The position numbers and the translations under genes were made by a program. A stretch of DNA of 64,000 bases from assembly GCA_043228905.1 (NCBI GenBank), contig JBHGNT010000018.1:11160001-11224000 (forward strand), in the 5' to 3' direction. Position 1 is the first letter of the stretch; each line of letters opens with the position of its first letter. Source of the DNA: Azolla caroliniana (Eukaryota; Polypodiophyta). Under the pieces are notes generated by a model. It had not been told where the DNA came from, made no database searches, and was given only the letters and a program-made list of their open reading frames with translations. This document shows positions 1 through 11,200 of the stretch, piece by piece.

Positions 1-88
1 CGATTTCCGCCGAATCAGTTTTCGGCTGGGTTGGCCCCGGTTGATCGACTCCCATGTGGATCTTCCTTCGTTTGGGCCAGAATCCTGG

Positions 89-1693
89 CTAGATCGTCTT
101 CTGGTTCGACCGGTTCTCGACTCTTCCTTCCCTCCCGCATGCCGCCTCTCCATCAAACTCAACCACGGCTTCATCCTTGGCCTCCTCATCGGCCACATCC
201 TTCCCTCCGTGTATGCTCGCCTCGAGCCATATTGTCTCCTCTCCGCCACCTCCTTTATCTTCGGCCTTATGTCGACACATGGTCTCGACTACTGAAGTCT
301 CCGGAACTAGTGTGAAGGAATCCCTTCGTTCATGCACATTTACTTTTTCTTCCTCATCGCCCTTCCGGTCCTCCGCTTTTCCATTGACACATTCCGTCTC
401 TCCGGTCTCACGTTGGCGCACGTGCACAACTGTTGAATTCTCTAGAATAGGTGTGGGGATATCCTTTCGTCCTCAATCTTCTTCCTCCTTGTGTTGGGCC
501 TTCATCTTCCCGTCGCCACCTACTGTCTCTCCGATCTCACGTTGGCACACGGGCGCAACCGCCGAAGTCTTTGGAACAAGTGTGGAGAAAGTCTCAGCAT
601 GGCTATCCACCGTCGACTCGTCCATAGCCACCTCTGACTCGATGTCGTTTGTCATGGCTACCTCCTCAATCACTTCGAACTCAAACACTTTATCTCCCTC
701 TATCATGCAAGCTTTTCTCATGCTTGCACCTTCATCACCTGATGTTTCGTACACAATGCGTGTTCCGAAACATTTATCCTCCCTCGAAGTGGCATTCACT
801 ATCCTCGAGTCATCGGCCTCCTCCTTGGTCATTGTTTCTTCGTAAGACAAGAAGGTGACTTGTTTCACACCTTCTCTCTCGGTACCGTCATACCGAACCT
901 GAGCCTTTGTATCAGCCACTTCATTAACCCGCATTTGTTGGGAGGTCTCTTCTTCCTTGATCACCATTCGCCTCGGTTTTGTCTCCCTTTTAAGCTTCAT
1001 TTTTTTTGTTGGTGGCGCATTGCTGCATCTCGTCCCTCTTTGATTGTCCCTCATGGGCCGTCTTGTTGTCGTCGATATTCTCGCTCGCCCCTTATCGTGT
1101 AGTCAGCATACACTTTCCACTTTGCTCCAATCCTCGATGAGGCCATTTGCACCGTCATCTTCTTCGAGTTTGAGGCTGATGGCCATCCTTTCCATTCGAT
1201 CGATTGACTTCACGAACATAAGGACCTTATCGACCCCCACCAAACTTTGTTCCCGCTCCGAGAGTTGAGAAAAACGACGCTCGAGGTCTATGAATGCTTG
1301 TGTCGCACCTTGGTGGGTCTTCGCCGATGTCACCCATTGGTCGAAGTTGCGTCGATCTCGTCCCTTCAGTCTCTCATAGCCATATTCCTCCAATAGAGCC
1401 TTCTCGAAAGTCGCCCACGAATCATGAGCTTCTAGAAGCTCGTTTACATCTTTGAAGATCGGTTGAGACACCACCCGACAAAAGTACTCCAGCCTCATAG
1501 CTTCGTCCACACCTCTTGAATCCATCTCCGCATTGTAGACTTTTAGAAAACTTTGGACTTCGGCGCCGTTGAAATAGCTCACTCGCTCGACTACCCTGTT
1601 GATGGCTTGTTGGGCTTCATTTCGTCTTTTCCCTTCTCTCAGAAACTCCATCATCCTTTTTGACATTGCCTCCATGAGATATTCACCATCCAT
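89..1693 (-). pseudogene. gag polyprotein of element A (nonsense-broken)
   Basis: Structural Gag of a Ty3-type element, which would assemble the cytoplasmic particle. One frame runs from the ATG at 1693 to 89 with in-frame TGA codons at 1103-1105 and 473-475. The first 196 residues align with the H and N3 Gags: the motif FEKALLEEYGYERL matches FEGRLLEKYGLDDT, and VLMFVKSIDR matches VLLFVKSVDE. The rest is unusually long, acidic and low in complexity, and contains three diverged copies of a module of about 36 residues (for example TLVPKTSAV, TPILENSTV, TLVPETSVV). No zinc knuckle is visible. Both stops could be CGA-to-TGA or similar transitions. Assignment to Gag is firm; the role of the acidic repeats is unknown. 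Confidence 0.75.
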
Positions 1694-1714
1694 ATTCGTC
1701 CTCCCCTGCTGCTC

Positions 1715-1732
1715 TTCACGTCAGGTTCACCA
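1715..1732 (-). promoter_or_regulatory. Primer binding site of element A
   Basis: The complement of this stretch reads TGGTGAACCTGACGTGAA, starts three bases after the LTR (spacer TCA plus T), and differs by one base from the site in H, N1 and N3. It should pair with the 3' end of a tRNA to prime minus-strand synthesis. I cannot name the tRNA. Confidence 0.75.
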
Positions 1733-1737
1733 AATGA

Positions 1738-2352
1738 TGTCGCGAAGATTCGCGTGTGCGTGTGCTACTCGAGCGACCACCGGGGTCTTGGACTAGGGAG
1801 GATGTTCATAGAATTATCGAAGAGATGACGATCAATGTGAGATTAGATGAAATTTGTTGACTTGAGAAGAAGAAAGATTGTACACTTGAGAAGTAGAAAA
1901 ATATGACGAAGATAAAGACAAATATAAGTATATTGATGATAGTGGTGTTGGTGATATCACATATTGAGCCCCCCTTTACGCAAGCTCCACTAGGGTTTTT
2001 ATAGTGCTCTTGATGCACAAAACCATGGGTTTAGAACCCATGGTTTTGGGGACACGGTTTTGCTTATGACATGCACAATCCATGGGTTTAGAACCATGGT
2101 TTTGTGCACATGGATTTCTATGGTTCTTTCATCTATAATTCGTATATTAAAAGGAAATACATAAAATCTAAACTATGTGATAGTTGTCCTAGTGGTAAGG
2201 CAAACATCTTGTATCTTAGAGGTGCAAGGTTCAAACTTTGCTTATTTGCCACTAGGCCTTAGTCTTATTTGCTAAGTGTATGTGCAATGTTGCACATCCT
2301 TGTATTATTCGTCTCACTCGGTTTCACACCATAGCCGAAAATCATCATGACA
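1738..2352 (-). repeat. 5' LTR of element A (615 bp)
   Basis: Read on the minus strand it starts TGTCATGATGATTTTCGG and ends CGCGACA. The start resembles the N2 LTR, including GTGTGAAA soon after. A TATA-like CTATAAAAACC lies near 1996-2006 (minus). Upstream of it are palindromic CATGG-rich repeats (about 2024-2110), and further upstream an antisense tRNA-like module. Layout matches the N2 LTR and the solo LTR at 61859-62749. Confidence 0.8.
2181..2242 (+). other. tRNA-like A/B-box module antisense in U3 of LTR A
   Basis: Plus strand shows an A-box-like GTTGTCCTAGTGGT (2183-2196) and a B-box-like GGTTCAAACTT (from 2228), spaced about as in a tRNA gene. It lies antisense to the LTR, upstream of the LTR TATA box. 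Similar modules occur at the same relative place in two other LTRs here. A cloverleaf is not obvious, so it is a tRNA-derived or Pol III-promoter-like segment rather than a working tRNA gene. Confidence 0.5.
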
Positions 2353-3806
2353 ACGCCTAGTGCGAAAATATCGTCAAAGTCGACACCCTTTTTCTGTTGA
2401 AACCCTGTCACCACAATGTAGGCTTTATATTTGGGTGTGTTGTTGACTTCTCCAGTCTTTACCTTGTAGAACTATTTATTTCTGAGTGCTCTCTTACCTT
2501 TTCGTAGCTCCACCAAGTCATAAGTATAGTTTTCGTGCAAGGAGTCCATCTTGTCTTGCATCACACTCTACCATTTCTCCTTATGCTCGTCGGCAATGAC
2601 TTCATCATAGCACTCACGCTCACCTTCATTAGTCAAGAGAATGTATTGACTGGCATATGTTGTAGGTGCTCTCCTTTCTTTGAGTGGGTATCTCCTTCCA
2701 CTCGTTGTCGGTTCCAATTTAGACATCTTTGCTGACTCTTCTCTTGGCTCAGCTTCATATGTGTCAATCGGTCGTTGAGGGTTAGTTGATTCCAACTCGT
2801 ATTCCTCGATTGACTTCAATAGGTCCGCCAACTTCGACTCATCTGTGTTAGTCGGTTGCTCCAAGTCGATCGACTTGGATTCAGCTGTGCCGACTGTGTC
2901 GGTTCACTTGGCCTTATGTCGGTGGTAGTGGGAGTTGACTGGGAAGTCGATTCTGACTTCTGTTGCTTCCAATCCTCAATCCTCTCATCTTCCAAGAAGA
3001 CTACATCTCAACTCCTCACTACTTTCTTATCGACTAAGTCCCACAACCTATAGCCGAACTCGTACTTTGAGTATCCCATGAATATGCGTGGTTTCAACTT
3101 ATTGTCGAGCTTCGACCTCTCATCCTTAGCCACATGCATATACACTAAGCATCCGAACACCCTCAAGTGTTGGTAGGAGACTTCTTTTCTTGTCCACACC
3201 CTCTGTGGGACATTACCTTTCAATGGTACTGAGGGAGACTTGTTTTATTAGATAAATAGTTGTATACATCGCCTTCGCCTAGTATGTTTCTGGCAGCTTA
3301 GCATGCACTCTTTCCATTATCGTCCGATTCATCCTCCCTGCAAGCTTGTTTAGATCAGGGGTCTTTGGTACACTATATTTGATTAGAATACCTTGGGCCT
3401 TGCAATATTCTTTGAACTGCCCTTTATATTCGCCACAATTGTCAGTTTGGACAACCTTCAACTTCCGGCTCGACTCTCATTCAGTTCTTGCCTGGAACTC
3501 CTTGAACATTGACAATACTTGATCCTTCGACTTCAATGCGAAGGCCCATTGCTTCCGACTATAGTAATCAATAAACGTTACCAAGTATTGTCCACCTCGA
3601 TGCGATGGAGCATCTACGTAGCACACATTCGTGTGTACTAGTTCCAGTGTGACTTATCTTCTTCTTGGTGGTCTTCTGTGGAATGCGGTTATGTTCTGCT
3701 TTCCAACGAAGCAGTCGACACACTTCTCCAAGTGTACTCCTTTCACTTCTGGGAGAAGTTCATGGTTGGCTAGGATATGCATTCCCTTTTCACTCATGTG
3801 GCCTAG
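2353..3806 (-). pseudogene. Copia C3 pol, 3' half: pre-integrase, integrase, hinge, start of RT
   Basis: Minus-strand Ty1/copia remains. Reading down from 3806: the GAG-pre-integrase zinc region ([13 protein letters not shown], then CVDCFVGKQN), an integrase core with degraded frames (QTDNCGEYKGQFKEYC about 3420-3461), the RVWTRKEVSYQHLRVFG region (about 3150-3200), the hinge (RRYPLKERRAPTTYASQYI), and the first part of RT up to 2353 where element A interrupts it. Wording matches C7 closely. It is the continuation of the gag half at 44480-46004; the two were separated by the cox1 fragment, H and C2. Multiple stops and frameshifts make it non-functional. Confidence 0.8.
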
Positions 3807-4110
3807 CGCTTGAATAACCAAAGACAGGTTTTCTGGGGAGAGTGGAGACGATATAACTAATGATACCAAGTCCTGACGGAATAAAAGTATGAACCTCTAG
3901 ATAAACGGGGAACCGAGAAGGATGATAGTATAAGATAGGGTCCCCTCCTCCAACAGGGTCAGAAGAGATAATATTAGAGTTTCAATCGGTTGACGACATG
4001 GTAATTGCACCCGCATGTATGAGAGGAGGTGGTAAAGGTAGGAATGTTGTCACTGAAACAAACTGAACGGATAGGGATAATCTATGCATGGTATTTCCGG
4101 GTCCGCGCGT
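3807..4110 (-). pseudogene. cox1: Nuclear copy of mitochondrial cox1 (3' portion of the fragment)
   Basis: Reading the minus strand from 4110 gives one frame that follows cytochrome c oxidase subunit 1: RGPG.TMHRL, then [35 protein letters not shown]. These are the conserved helices around the heme-copper centre. Many codons differ from the family by a single C/T change: Phe to Ser, Leu to Pro, Trp to Arg and Tyr to His in one direction; Thr to Ile, Ala to Val, His to Tyr and Arg to TGA in the other. That is how an unedited, heavily edited plant mitochondrial gene looks. It is a nuclear insert: it interrupts a copia reading frame and is itself interrupted by element H. It encodes nothing functional here. 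Confidence 0.85.
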
Positions 4111-4728
4111 TGTTGCGAAGTTTCGCGTTCGTGTGTAGGAAGAGGCGGGACCACGGGGGACTTGGACCAAGGAGAGAGTGAGAGAGAGAGACAGATTTGC
4201 AGATACATAGAAGGAAAACAAGAGCAAGAAACAGGAATCCGATTACTATAATCAGTAGCTTACAAATCGAACGGTTACAACCGGCAAACCGGTAATGGAC
4301 CTAACACAGGGTCCTACTCACGCACACAGACGACAGCCACTCGACTCAAAGAAACAAAGGGGGGGGGGGAGCCTCTGCTGGAATCACACGGGCTGTCCAC
4401 AAAGCAGAGGCAGCGAACTCCCGGCACCCACAGAGAACAACGGTCAGAGGAGAGAGAGCTCAACACTCGGTTCTGCAGCAGCACTTCCTCCTCGCCAACG
4501 CGCGATCCCTTTTTCTCCCTTCTCTCCCTCCTTAAATAGTCTATTCCCTGCCCCCTCTCCATAGAGATACGCACAAAATCCCTAATAGATGTGTACTACC
4601 TAGTATTTACATCAGCCGACCTAGTTATGAATCATGTACAAAATATCAATTCTCGCGTCCTCCCATGTAAGAGCCGGTTCATGTGCCTTTTTCTCCGATT
4701 CTGCCTATGGCCGGTTTTCTTCACGACA
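4111..4728 (-). repeat. 3' LTR of element H (618 bp)
   Basis: Minus strand begins TGTCGTGAAGAAAACCGG and ends ...CGCAACA; the 5' LTR at 39824-40439 ends CGCGACA. A TATTTAAGG promoter-like stretch lies near 4530-4545 (minus). A homopurine/poly-G patch on the plus strand (around 4356-4370) is shared with the other LTR. Confidence 0.88.
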
Positions 4729-7578
4729 TCCACCCCCACCAAACCGCGCATCCACCAGCATGCGCCAGAGACGGGTAGATACCGAAGAAATCGGCTTCAC
4801 TCGTCGGTCTCCGATTCTTCACCAGGCCCGAACCGATCGTCGTCGTCGCTCTCGCTCGCCGGCTCCAGCTTGTCTTCAAACCGCTTCTTGAACACTTTGA
4901 TCCGCTTCCCGGCCACTGGTACCGCTAACCGTGTCCCGTCGAGTTCCGCGAGGTGGTACGTGCCGTTGTCGTTTGCGCTCGTCACCGTGTAGGGCCCGAA
5001 TCATCTCCTCGCGAACTTTCGCACCGCCTTGTGCTGATTGTCAAGGCTGCTGTTCTACACCAAGACCCAATCACCTTCCTCGATCTTCTTTGGTCGCAAG
5101 CGGTCCGGTTGAATCGGGTCTTATTCCGCTCCCTTGCCGCCCGCAACTTTTCCTTCGCCCTTTTCATCTCCTCCAGCCTCCGCTCGAGTTGCCGAATCCG
5201 CACCGCCAGCAACTCCTCCCGGCTCATCTCGTCCTTCCAATCTACTGCCGCCCACGAAGATACCGTCCGTTCCACCGGCATGATCGGCTTCTGTCCATAC
5301 ATAAGCTCTGCCGGCATAAACCCTGTCACCGAACTGTGCGTAGTTTGGTCCGCCCATAGTGCGTAAGGAAGGAGCCGTGGCCAATTCCCGACCTGCCCTC
5401 CGCATGCACGCACTAACGCCTTTACGATTGGCCCGTGCCCACGTTCTACCTTCCCGTTCACCTCCGGGTTGTATGCCGTAGTGAGGGAGAGTTTGACCCC
5501 TAGCCGGTCGAATAGCTCCTCAGCTTCCCGCGCATCTAGCTCTCCCTAGTCCGCCACGATCCTCCCGACGCACCCGTACCGACACACTACCTCTTCGATT
5601 AGGAACCGGCATACTGCTGCGGTTGTCTTGTTCTGCAGTGCACGACCTTCCACCTAGTTCGTTAAGTCTTGCCGCGCAAGCACCAGGTATCGCATCTGTC
5701 CTACTCCCATCGACATTGTCACCAAGTCTACCATCCACTTGAAATGGACCGTACGCGGGTAGGTCGTGTGTAGCTCTTCCCGATGTCGGACTACGGAGTG
5801 CATCTAACAGCTTTCGCAAGTCGTTACGAACCGATGCACGTCCCGGTACAGCCCCGACCACCAGTACTTCTCCTTCAGCTTCTCGAATGTGGCCCATGTT
5901 CCGCGGTGCTCGTCCCAGGGACTCTCGTGAAATGCCGCCAGTAATTCCTCATGTTCTTCTTTCTTTACCACTACTCGGAGTGGGATGTCGTTTCTTTTCT
6001 TTGGGTGCCTCCATATGCACCCGTCCCGTAGGAAGAATCGGTACGCCTTCTTCCGTACCCGGCTCACCTCTTCTCTCGTCCACGCTACGTCCCGCGTCAT
6101 CGCCCGTAGGAACCTCCCGATTTGGAGCCACTCCCCGTCGTACCTGCTTTCGTCGAATTCGTTAAGCGTTGGAGTGTCCCCTTTCCTCATCGTCACGTTA
6201 GCCGACCCGAAGAAGTCCTCGCCGACTTCTTCGTCATCCGAAACCATGCCGTCTTCGTCGTTGAACCTTGCTCTCGAAAGCATGTCGGGCATGGCGTTAT
6301 CTTTTTCGGAGATGTGTCGTATCTCCGGGTTCAGGGACTTAATGTACGCTGTCCACCGGAGCATTGCTAGGTCCGACGTCACGCATCTGGAAACCATGCC
6401 GAGTATCGGCAGGCAGTCCGTCTCGATGATCACTTCCGTCCCGATTAGATAGTCCTTGTCGGCCTTGACTACCGAAACGATACCCCAAAGCTTGTGCTTA
6501 ACTTGGGCGTATCCTTGCTGCCGCTCGCTCAATACCTTTGCCCCAAACCGGATCGGGAATCGTACGCCGTCCTTGTCCTCCTGACTAATTACCCACTCGA
6601 TCCCGGTCGGGCTCGTGTCCACCGTCATGCAAATGGGGACATCCTTGCCGTAAACCGCTTTTCGGAGGGCCAGTGCTACCGTAAGCGCCTCCTTTAGTCT
6701 CTGAACCGACTCCGTGTGCTCCGTCCTCCACTCAAACCTACGCCCTTTCTTCAATAGCCCGTAGAGCGGCTCCACAACATGCGCATAGTGCAGAATCCAG
6801 ATGTGGTAGACCATGCATGCCCCCAAGAATCTGCGGACCTCCGTACCGACCCGCAGTCGTCCCTCATTGTGGAGATGGCTTCTACCTTTGCCAGAGACGG
6901 TTTCCTACCGTAAGACCCGCACAGGTGTCCGACCACCAAGATCTCCGACTGCCCGAACGCCGATTTTTCTCCGGAGAAGGTGAGTTGTGCACTCCCGAGC
7001 CTCTGCAACACCTTCTCGCAGTCGCTGATGTGGTTCACGACGAACCTCCGGCATCCGTCTGGCCCAATAGTCTCGTCCGCATCTTCCACCGGACACCCCT
7101 TTATCGGGATGTCTTCCAAGAATGGCATGGTGATGTCCGGGATGCAGTCCCTTAGCACCTTGTTCATTGTGTTCACCATATGCGCCACCGAATTCGTCCC
7201 GCCTTGTGGTCGGGTACACATCCGTACTAGGCCGAGAGGAGTTCGCATTGTCGTGATATCCCTGCTCTCCACGGCTAGCTGGAACTGGTCGTACCCCGAG
7301 TATAAGTCACCGACTGAATAGATCGACCTTCCAGCGAAGGCCTCCGCGAACTCGTCTATGGTCGGTCCGATTCCTGCATTACGGATGGTCACCCTGTTGA
7401 CCGGTTGCAGGTCCTGAATGAAGCGCAGCATGCCGTTCTTCTTCGGCACCGTAAACCACCAATTCGAATACGGGGCACTGGACGGTTCGAGGATGCCCAT
7501 CTCCACCCTTTGCTTCAGGAGCTCCATCAACTTCGGGATGTGAGCTCTCGGCACTGGAATTGGTTTGAGATTCCACGG
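4729..7578 (-). pseudogene. pol of element H: RT, RNase H, integrase
   Basis: Would replicate and integrate the element. Domains in order on the minus strand: RT (WNLKPIPVPRAH about 7570, FTVPKKNG, YSVGDLYSGYDQF, catalytic strand PFLEDIPIKG, where N1 and N3 have FLDD), RNase H (TVDTSPTGI and IIETDCLPILG), integrase zinc region (ends CESC about 5810), integrase core with stops (VAD about 5550; NGKVERGHG about 5445), and a C-terminal GPY/F-type region near 4970. The coding part ends at 4797. The complement of GGTGGGGGTGGA (4729-4740) is the purine tract next to the LTR. Stops, a frameshift near 6800 and the altered catalytic Asp make it inactive. The 5' edge is truncated at the C1 junction. Confidence 0.85.
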
Positions 7579-8267
7579 TGACAGGAACTTCACGTTCCCG
7601 ATGAACAACGCTCGGCCACAACCGAGTCTAAAATCAAACACAGAAAACGAGTAATGAAACGCGCGACACAAAGGAGAGAAGAGTACACGGGATGTTTAAC
7701 GTGGAAAACCCTGAGAGGGAAAAACCATGGGAGTCCACAAACTCCAAACTATCACTATGTCACAATGATTACAACAGTGAGCTCACGGAGGCAACGACCT
7801 CGTGCTCACAATCTTCGCCATAGGCGGCGGTTACAACAGAGGCAACGACCTCTTTCTCTCTCTGTACACTGTTACGCGCTCTCTATTCTTGCACCAACAA
7901 GAATGACAACAACTGTTTCATCTATTTGCCCTAAGTCATATTTATACTAATATGACTTTTCGGCTATTTACAAATATAGCCTCGATGGACTCTCAGAAAC
8001 ATATTTACGAATATGTCTCTTCATCCGGTGAGCACTTCTCACCGGGCCTTCACCATCCGGCTCTTGCCGGGTACTCCTCATCCGGTTCCCACCGGGTCTT
8101 CCGTAGCCGGGTACTCTTCATCTGGTTTCACATCGGGTCTTCACCATCCGGCTCTTGCCGGGTACTCTTCATCCGGTTCCCACTGGGTCTTCTATAGCCG
8201 GGTCTACCACATCCGGTTTTGGTACTGTTCTTCTCACTTCCCATCCGGAGGGACCTGTTTCCTAACA
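7579..8267 (-). repeat. 3' LTR of copia C1 (689 bp)
   Basis: On the minus strand it begins TGTTAGGAAACAGGTCCCTC directly after the purine tract (AGTGAAGGGGGAGTT) and ends ...GTTCCTGTCA. It contains tandem, diverged repeats of a unit holding CATCCGGCTCTTGCCGGGTA (about 8040-8215), the same kind of internal repeat seen in the C4 LTRs. Confidence 0.85.
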
Positions 8268-8277
8268 AACTCCCCCT

Positions 8278-11200
8278 TCACTCCGGCATGGGATGTCTTA
8301 CTAGTCCGATCCGCTTCCGGCATGCATCCAGCTTGTCGAGTATCAGTACTTTGGTCAGCATATCTGACCCGTTCTCGGTCGTGCGGATCTTCGTCAACGC
8401 GAACTCCTGATCATCTACTCTTTCCCGGATCTAGTGATACCTTCGTTGGATATGCTTCGTTTGGGAATGGTAGGCCGCATTCTTAGCAAGGTGGATGGCA
8501 GTTTGACTGTCGCAATAGAGCCGGTATTCATCTTGCTGGATACCGAGCTCTCTGATGAAGTCCTTCATCCATAATATTTCCTTGCCAGCTTCCAAAACCG
8601 CCATGTACTCCGCCTCTGTGGTTGACAACGCAACCGTCTTCTGCAGCCTCGACTGCCACGAAACAGCTCCCCCTGCATATGTCATTACATACCCGGATGT
8701 AGACCGGCTAGTATCCACATCAGTCGACATGTCCGAATCGGTAAAACTGTCAAGTTGAGGTTTACCGGAGCCGAATCAGAGACACATGTTCGAAGTGCCG
8801 TTCAAGTACCGGAGTATCCATTTGACCGCGTTCCAGTGCTCCTTGTCGGGATTGCTCATGAACCGGCTCACCACTCCGACTGCGTATCCTATATCCGGTC
8901 GGGTACACACCATTGCGTACATTAGGCTCCCGACGGTAGAGGCATATGGAACCTTCATCATATCAGCCTTCTCTGCTTTCGTCTTCGGGCTTTGCTTACC
9001 GGATAACCTGCAGTTTGCCGAAAGTGTCGATCCGACTGGTTTCGCATTTGACATGTTGAACCGTTGAAGCACCTTTGTCACGTATTTCTCCTGTGACAGC
9101 CACAACTGCTTCGTTGGCCAGTTCCGGATGATATGCATCCCCAACATCTATCTCGCCGGACCCAAGTCTTTCATCGCGAAGGTTCGGGTGAGAGCCTTCT
9201 TCAGCATCCGTATTTTGGCTTGGTCCCGTCCGACGATCAACATGTCGTCCACGTACAGAAGGAGCATTAGGAAGTCGCCTCCTTCGAACTTCTTCACAAA
9301 CACGCAGTGATCGGCTTGCATCTTGTGGTACCCTTGATCGGTCATGAAGGAGTCGAACTTCCGGTACCATTGCCGGGGGGCCTGCTTCAACCCGTAGAGG
9401 CTCTTCTTCAACCGGCAAACCAGGTGCTCCTTCCCTTTCTCCACGAATCCTTCCGGTAGCTGCATGTAGATCTCCTCTTCGAGGTCACCGTGAAGGAATG
9501 TCGTCTTCACGTCCAACTGCTCTACGTCGAGGTTCATGCTTGCCACTATACTCAGCACCGTCCGGATGGAGGTCATCTTTACTACCGGGGCAAATATCTC
9601 GTCGAAGTCCACGCCCTTCTTTTGCTGGAACCCCTTCACCACAATCCTGGCTTTGTATCTTGGGGGGTTGCCGGCATATCCCGGTTTCAACTTGTACACC
9701 AATTTGTTACGGAGTGCCCGCTTTCCTTTCGGCAACTCCACCAATTCGTATGTATGGTTCTCATGCAGGGAATCCATCTCATCGTGCATGGCACTTAACC
9801 ATTTGCGGTTGTGGGTGTCATCCTTCACTTCTTCGAAGCTTTCTGGCTCCCCCTCATCGGTTAGCAGCACATGCTCTGCATCCGGAAATCTCCGGGGGGG
9901 CCTTCTCTCTCTGAGAGGATATCTCCATCTTTGGGCTTCGGTAACCGGCTCCTCCATTTGCTCTTCATCCGAATCCGATTTCATCTTCCTCTACTTCTTC
10001 TTCTGCCAGTTCGGCATCCTCACTGTAACCGGCTGGTTCCTCGAGTGCTGACCGGTCTCTTGTCGGTTGGGTCTGTTGATCGTAGAATCGATCCTTACCA
10101 GTCGACTCGTAGTTCATTATCTTCTTCTCCGACTCCCAGTCGGTGAGCGTCTTGTCCTCCATGAAGATAATATCTCGACTCCGGAATACCTTCTTGTCAA
10201 CCGGGTCCCACACTCGGTAGCCGAACTCATCGTCGCCGTAACCGAGGAATATGCATGGCCGGGTCTTTGGATCTAACTTTCCTCTCCGGTCCTTAGCTAC
10301 ATGCACGTACGTGAGACACCCGAACACCTTCAGATGCCGGTAGGACACTTCCTTACCGGTCCAGACTCTCTGTGGCGTGTCTCCGTCCAAGGGTACTGAG
10401 GGTGATCTGTTTATCAAATATGTCGCCGTCGAAAGTGCCTCAGCCCAAAACTTCTTGGGTAATTTTGCATGCGCCAGCATACTCTGGACCCTCTCCATTA
10501 TGGTCCGGTTCATCCTCTCGGCCAACCCGTTTAGTTCCGATGTCTTCGGCACGGTAAATTTGAGCCGGATTCCCTTCGAGCGGTAGTACTCCTCGAACTG
10601 CCCCCGGTATTCTCCTCCGTTATCTGCTCGAACCACCTTCAACTTCCGGCCGGTTTCTCTTTCCACTCTCGCGTGGAGCTCTTTGAAGACAGATAACACC
10701 TGATCCTTCGTCTTCAACGGTGTGGCCCACAACTTCTGGCTGTGGTCATCTATGAACGTCATGAAGTACTGCGATCCTGCATGTGACTTCGTGTCCACTT
10801 GAAACAAATCAGTATGCACCAACTCCAGTGGTGCATTACGTCTCATCGGTGGCCTCGATCGGAAGGAGGTTCGGTTTTGCTTACCGGCCAGACAATCAGT
10901 GCACTTCTCCAAGTGCACGTTCTTCAATGGAATGAGGTTGTTGTCTGCAAGCCTCTTCATCCCCTTCTCGCTCATGTGACACAACCTCTTGTGCCACAGC
11001 TCACCGGTAGTGTCGGATGCCATGTTCACTTCCTCTGGACATAACCGGGCATTCATTATGTACAATGTGTTGACCTTTCGAGCCCGAGCCATAATCAGGC
11101 TCCCTTTGCTGAACTTCATAACCTCGTTCCGGATGCTACCCATGTAGCCTTCATCATCTAGCCGACCGGCTGATATCAGGTTCAGACGAACCTCCGGAAC

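Larger units (their letters stand above)
1..2352 (-). mobile_element. Ty3/gypsy-like element A, 5' part (runs off left edge)
   Basis: Minus-strand LTR element of which only the 5' LTR, primer site and gag are in the window; pol and the 3' LTR lie to the left. It belongs to the same broad group as H/N1/N2/N3: the LTR ends in CGCGACA, and the primer site differs by one base from the one in those copies. It is inserted in the reverse transcriptase region of copia C3, whose frame resumes at 2353. The four bases after the LTR (ACGC) match the NCGN target pattern of the group, but the other copy of the duplication is out of view. Confidence 0.85.

Noticed and set aside
2181-2242. Functional tRNA gene
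   Set aside because: A- and B-box-like motifs are present, but no clear acceptor and anticodon stems or T-run terminator could be paired by eye.
3982-4227. Small secreted-looking protein on the minus strand
   Set aside because: Its second half is the cox1 fragment and its first half is H LTR sequence; the ORF only exists because of the insertion.
4300-4570. Plus-strand ORF with Ser/Pro-rich product
   Set aside because: Lies wholly within the H LTR and is mirrored in the other LTR; the poly-G and GA tracts produce spurious frames.
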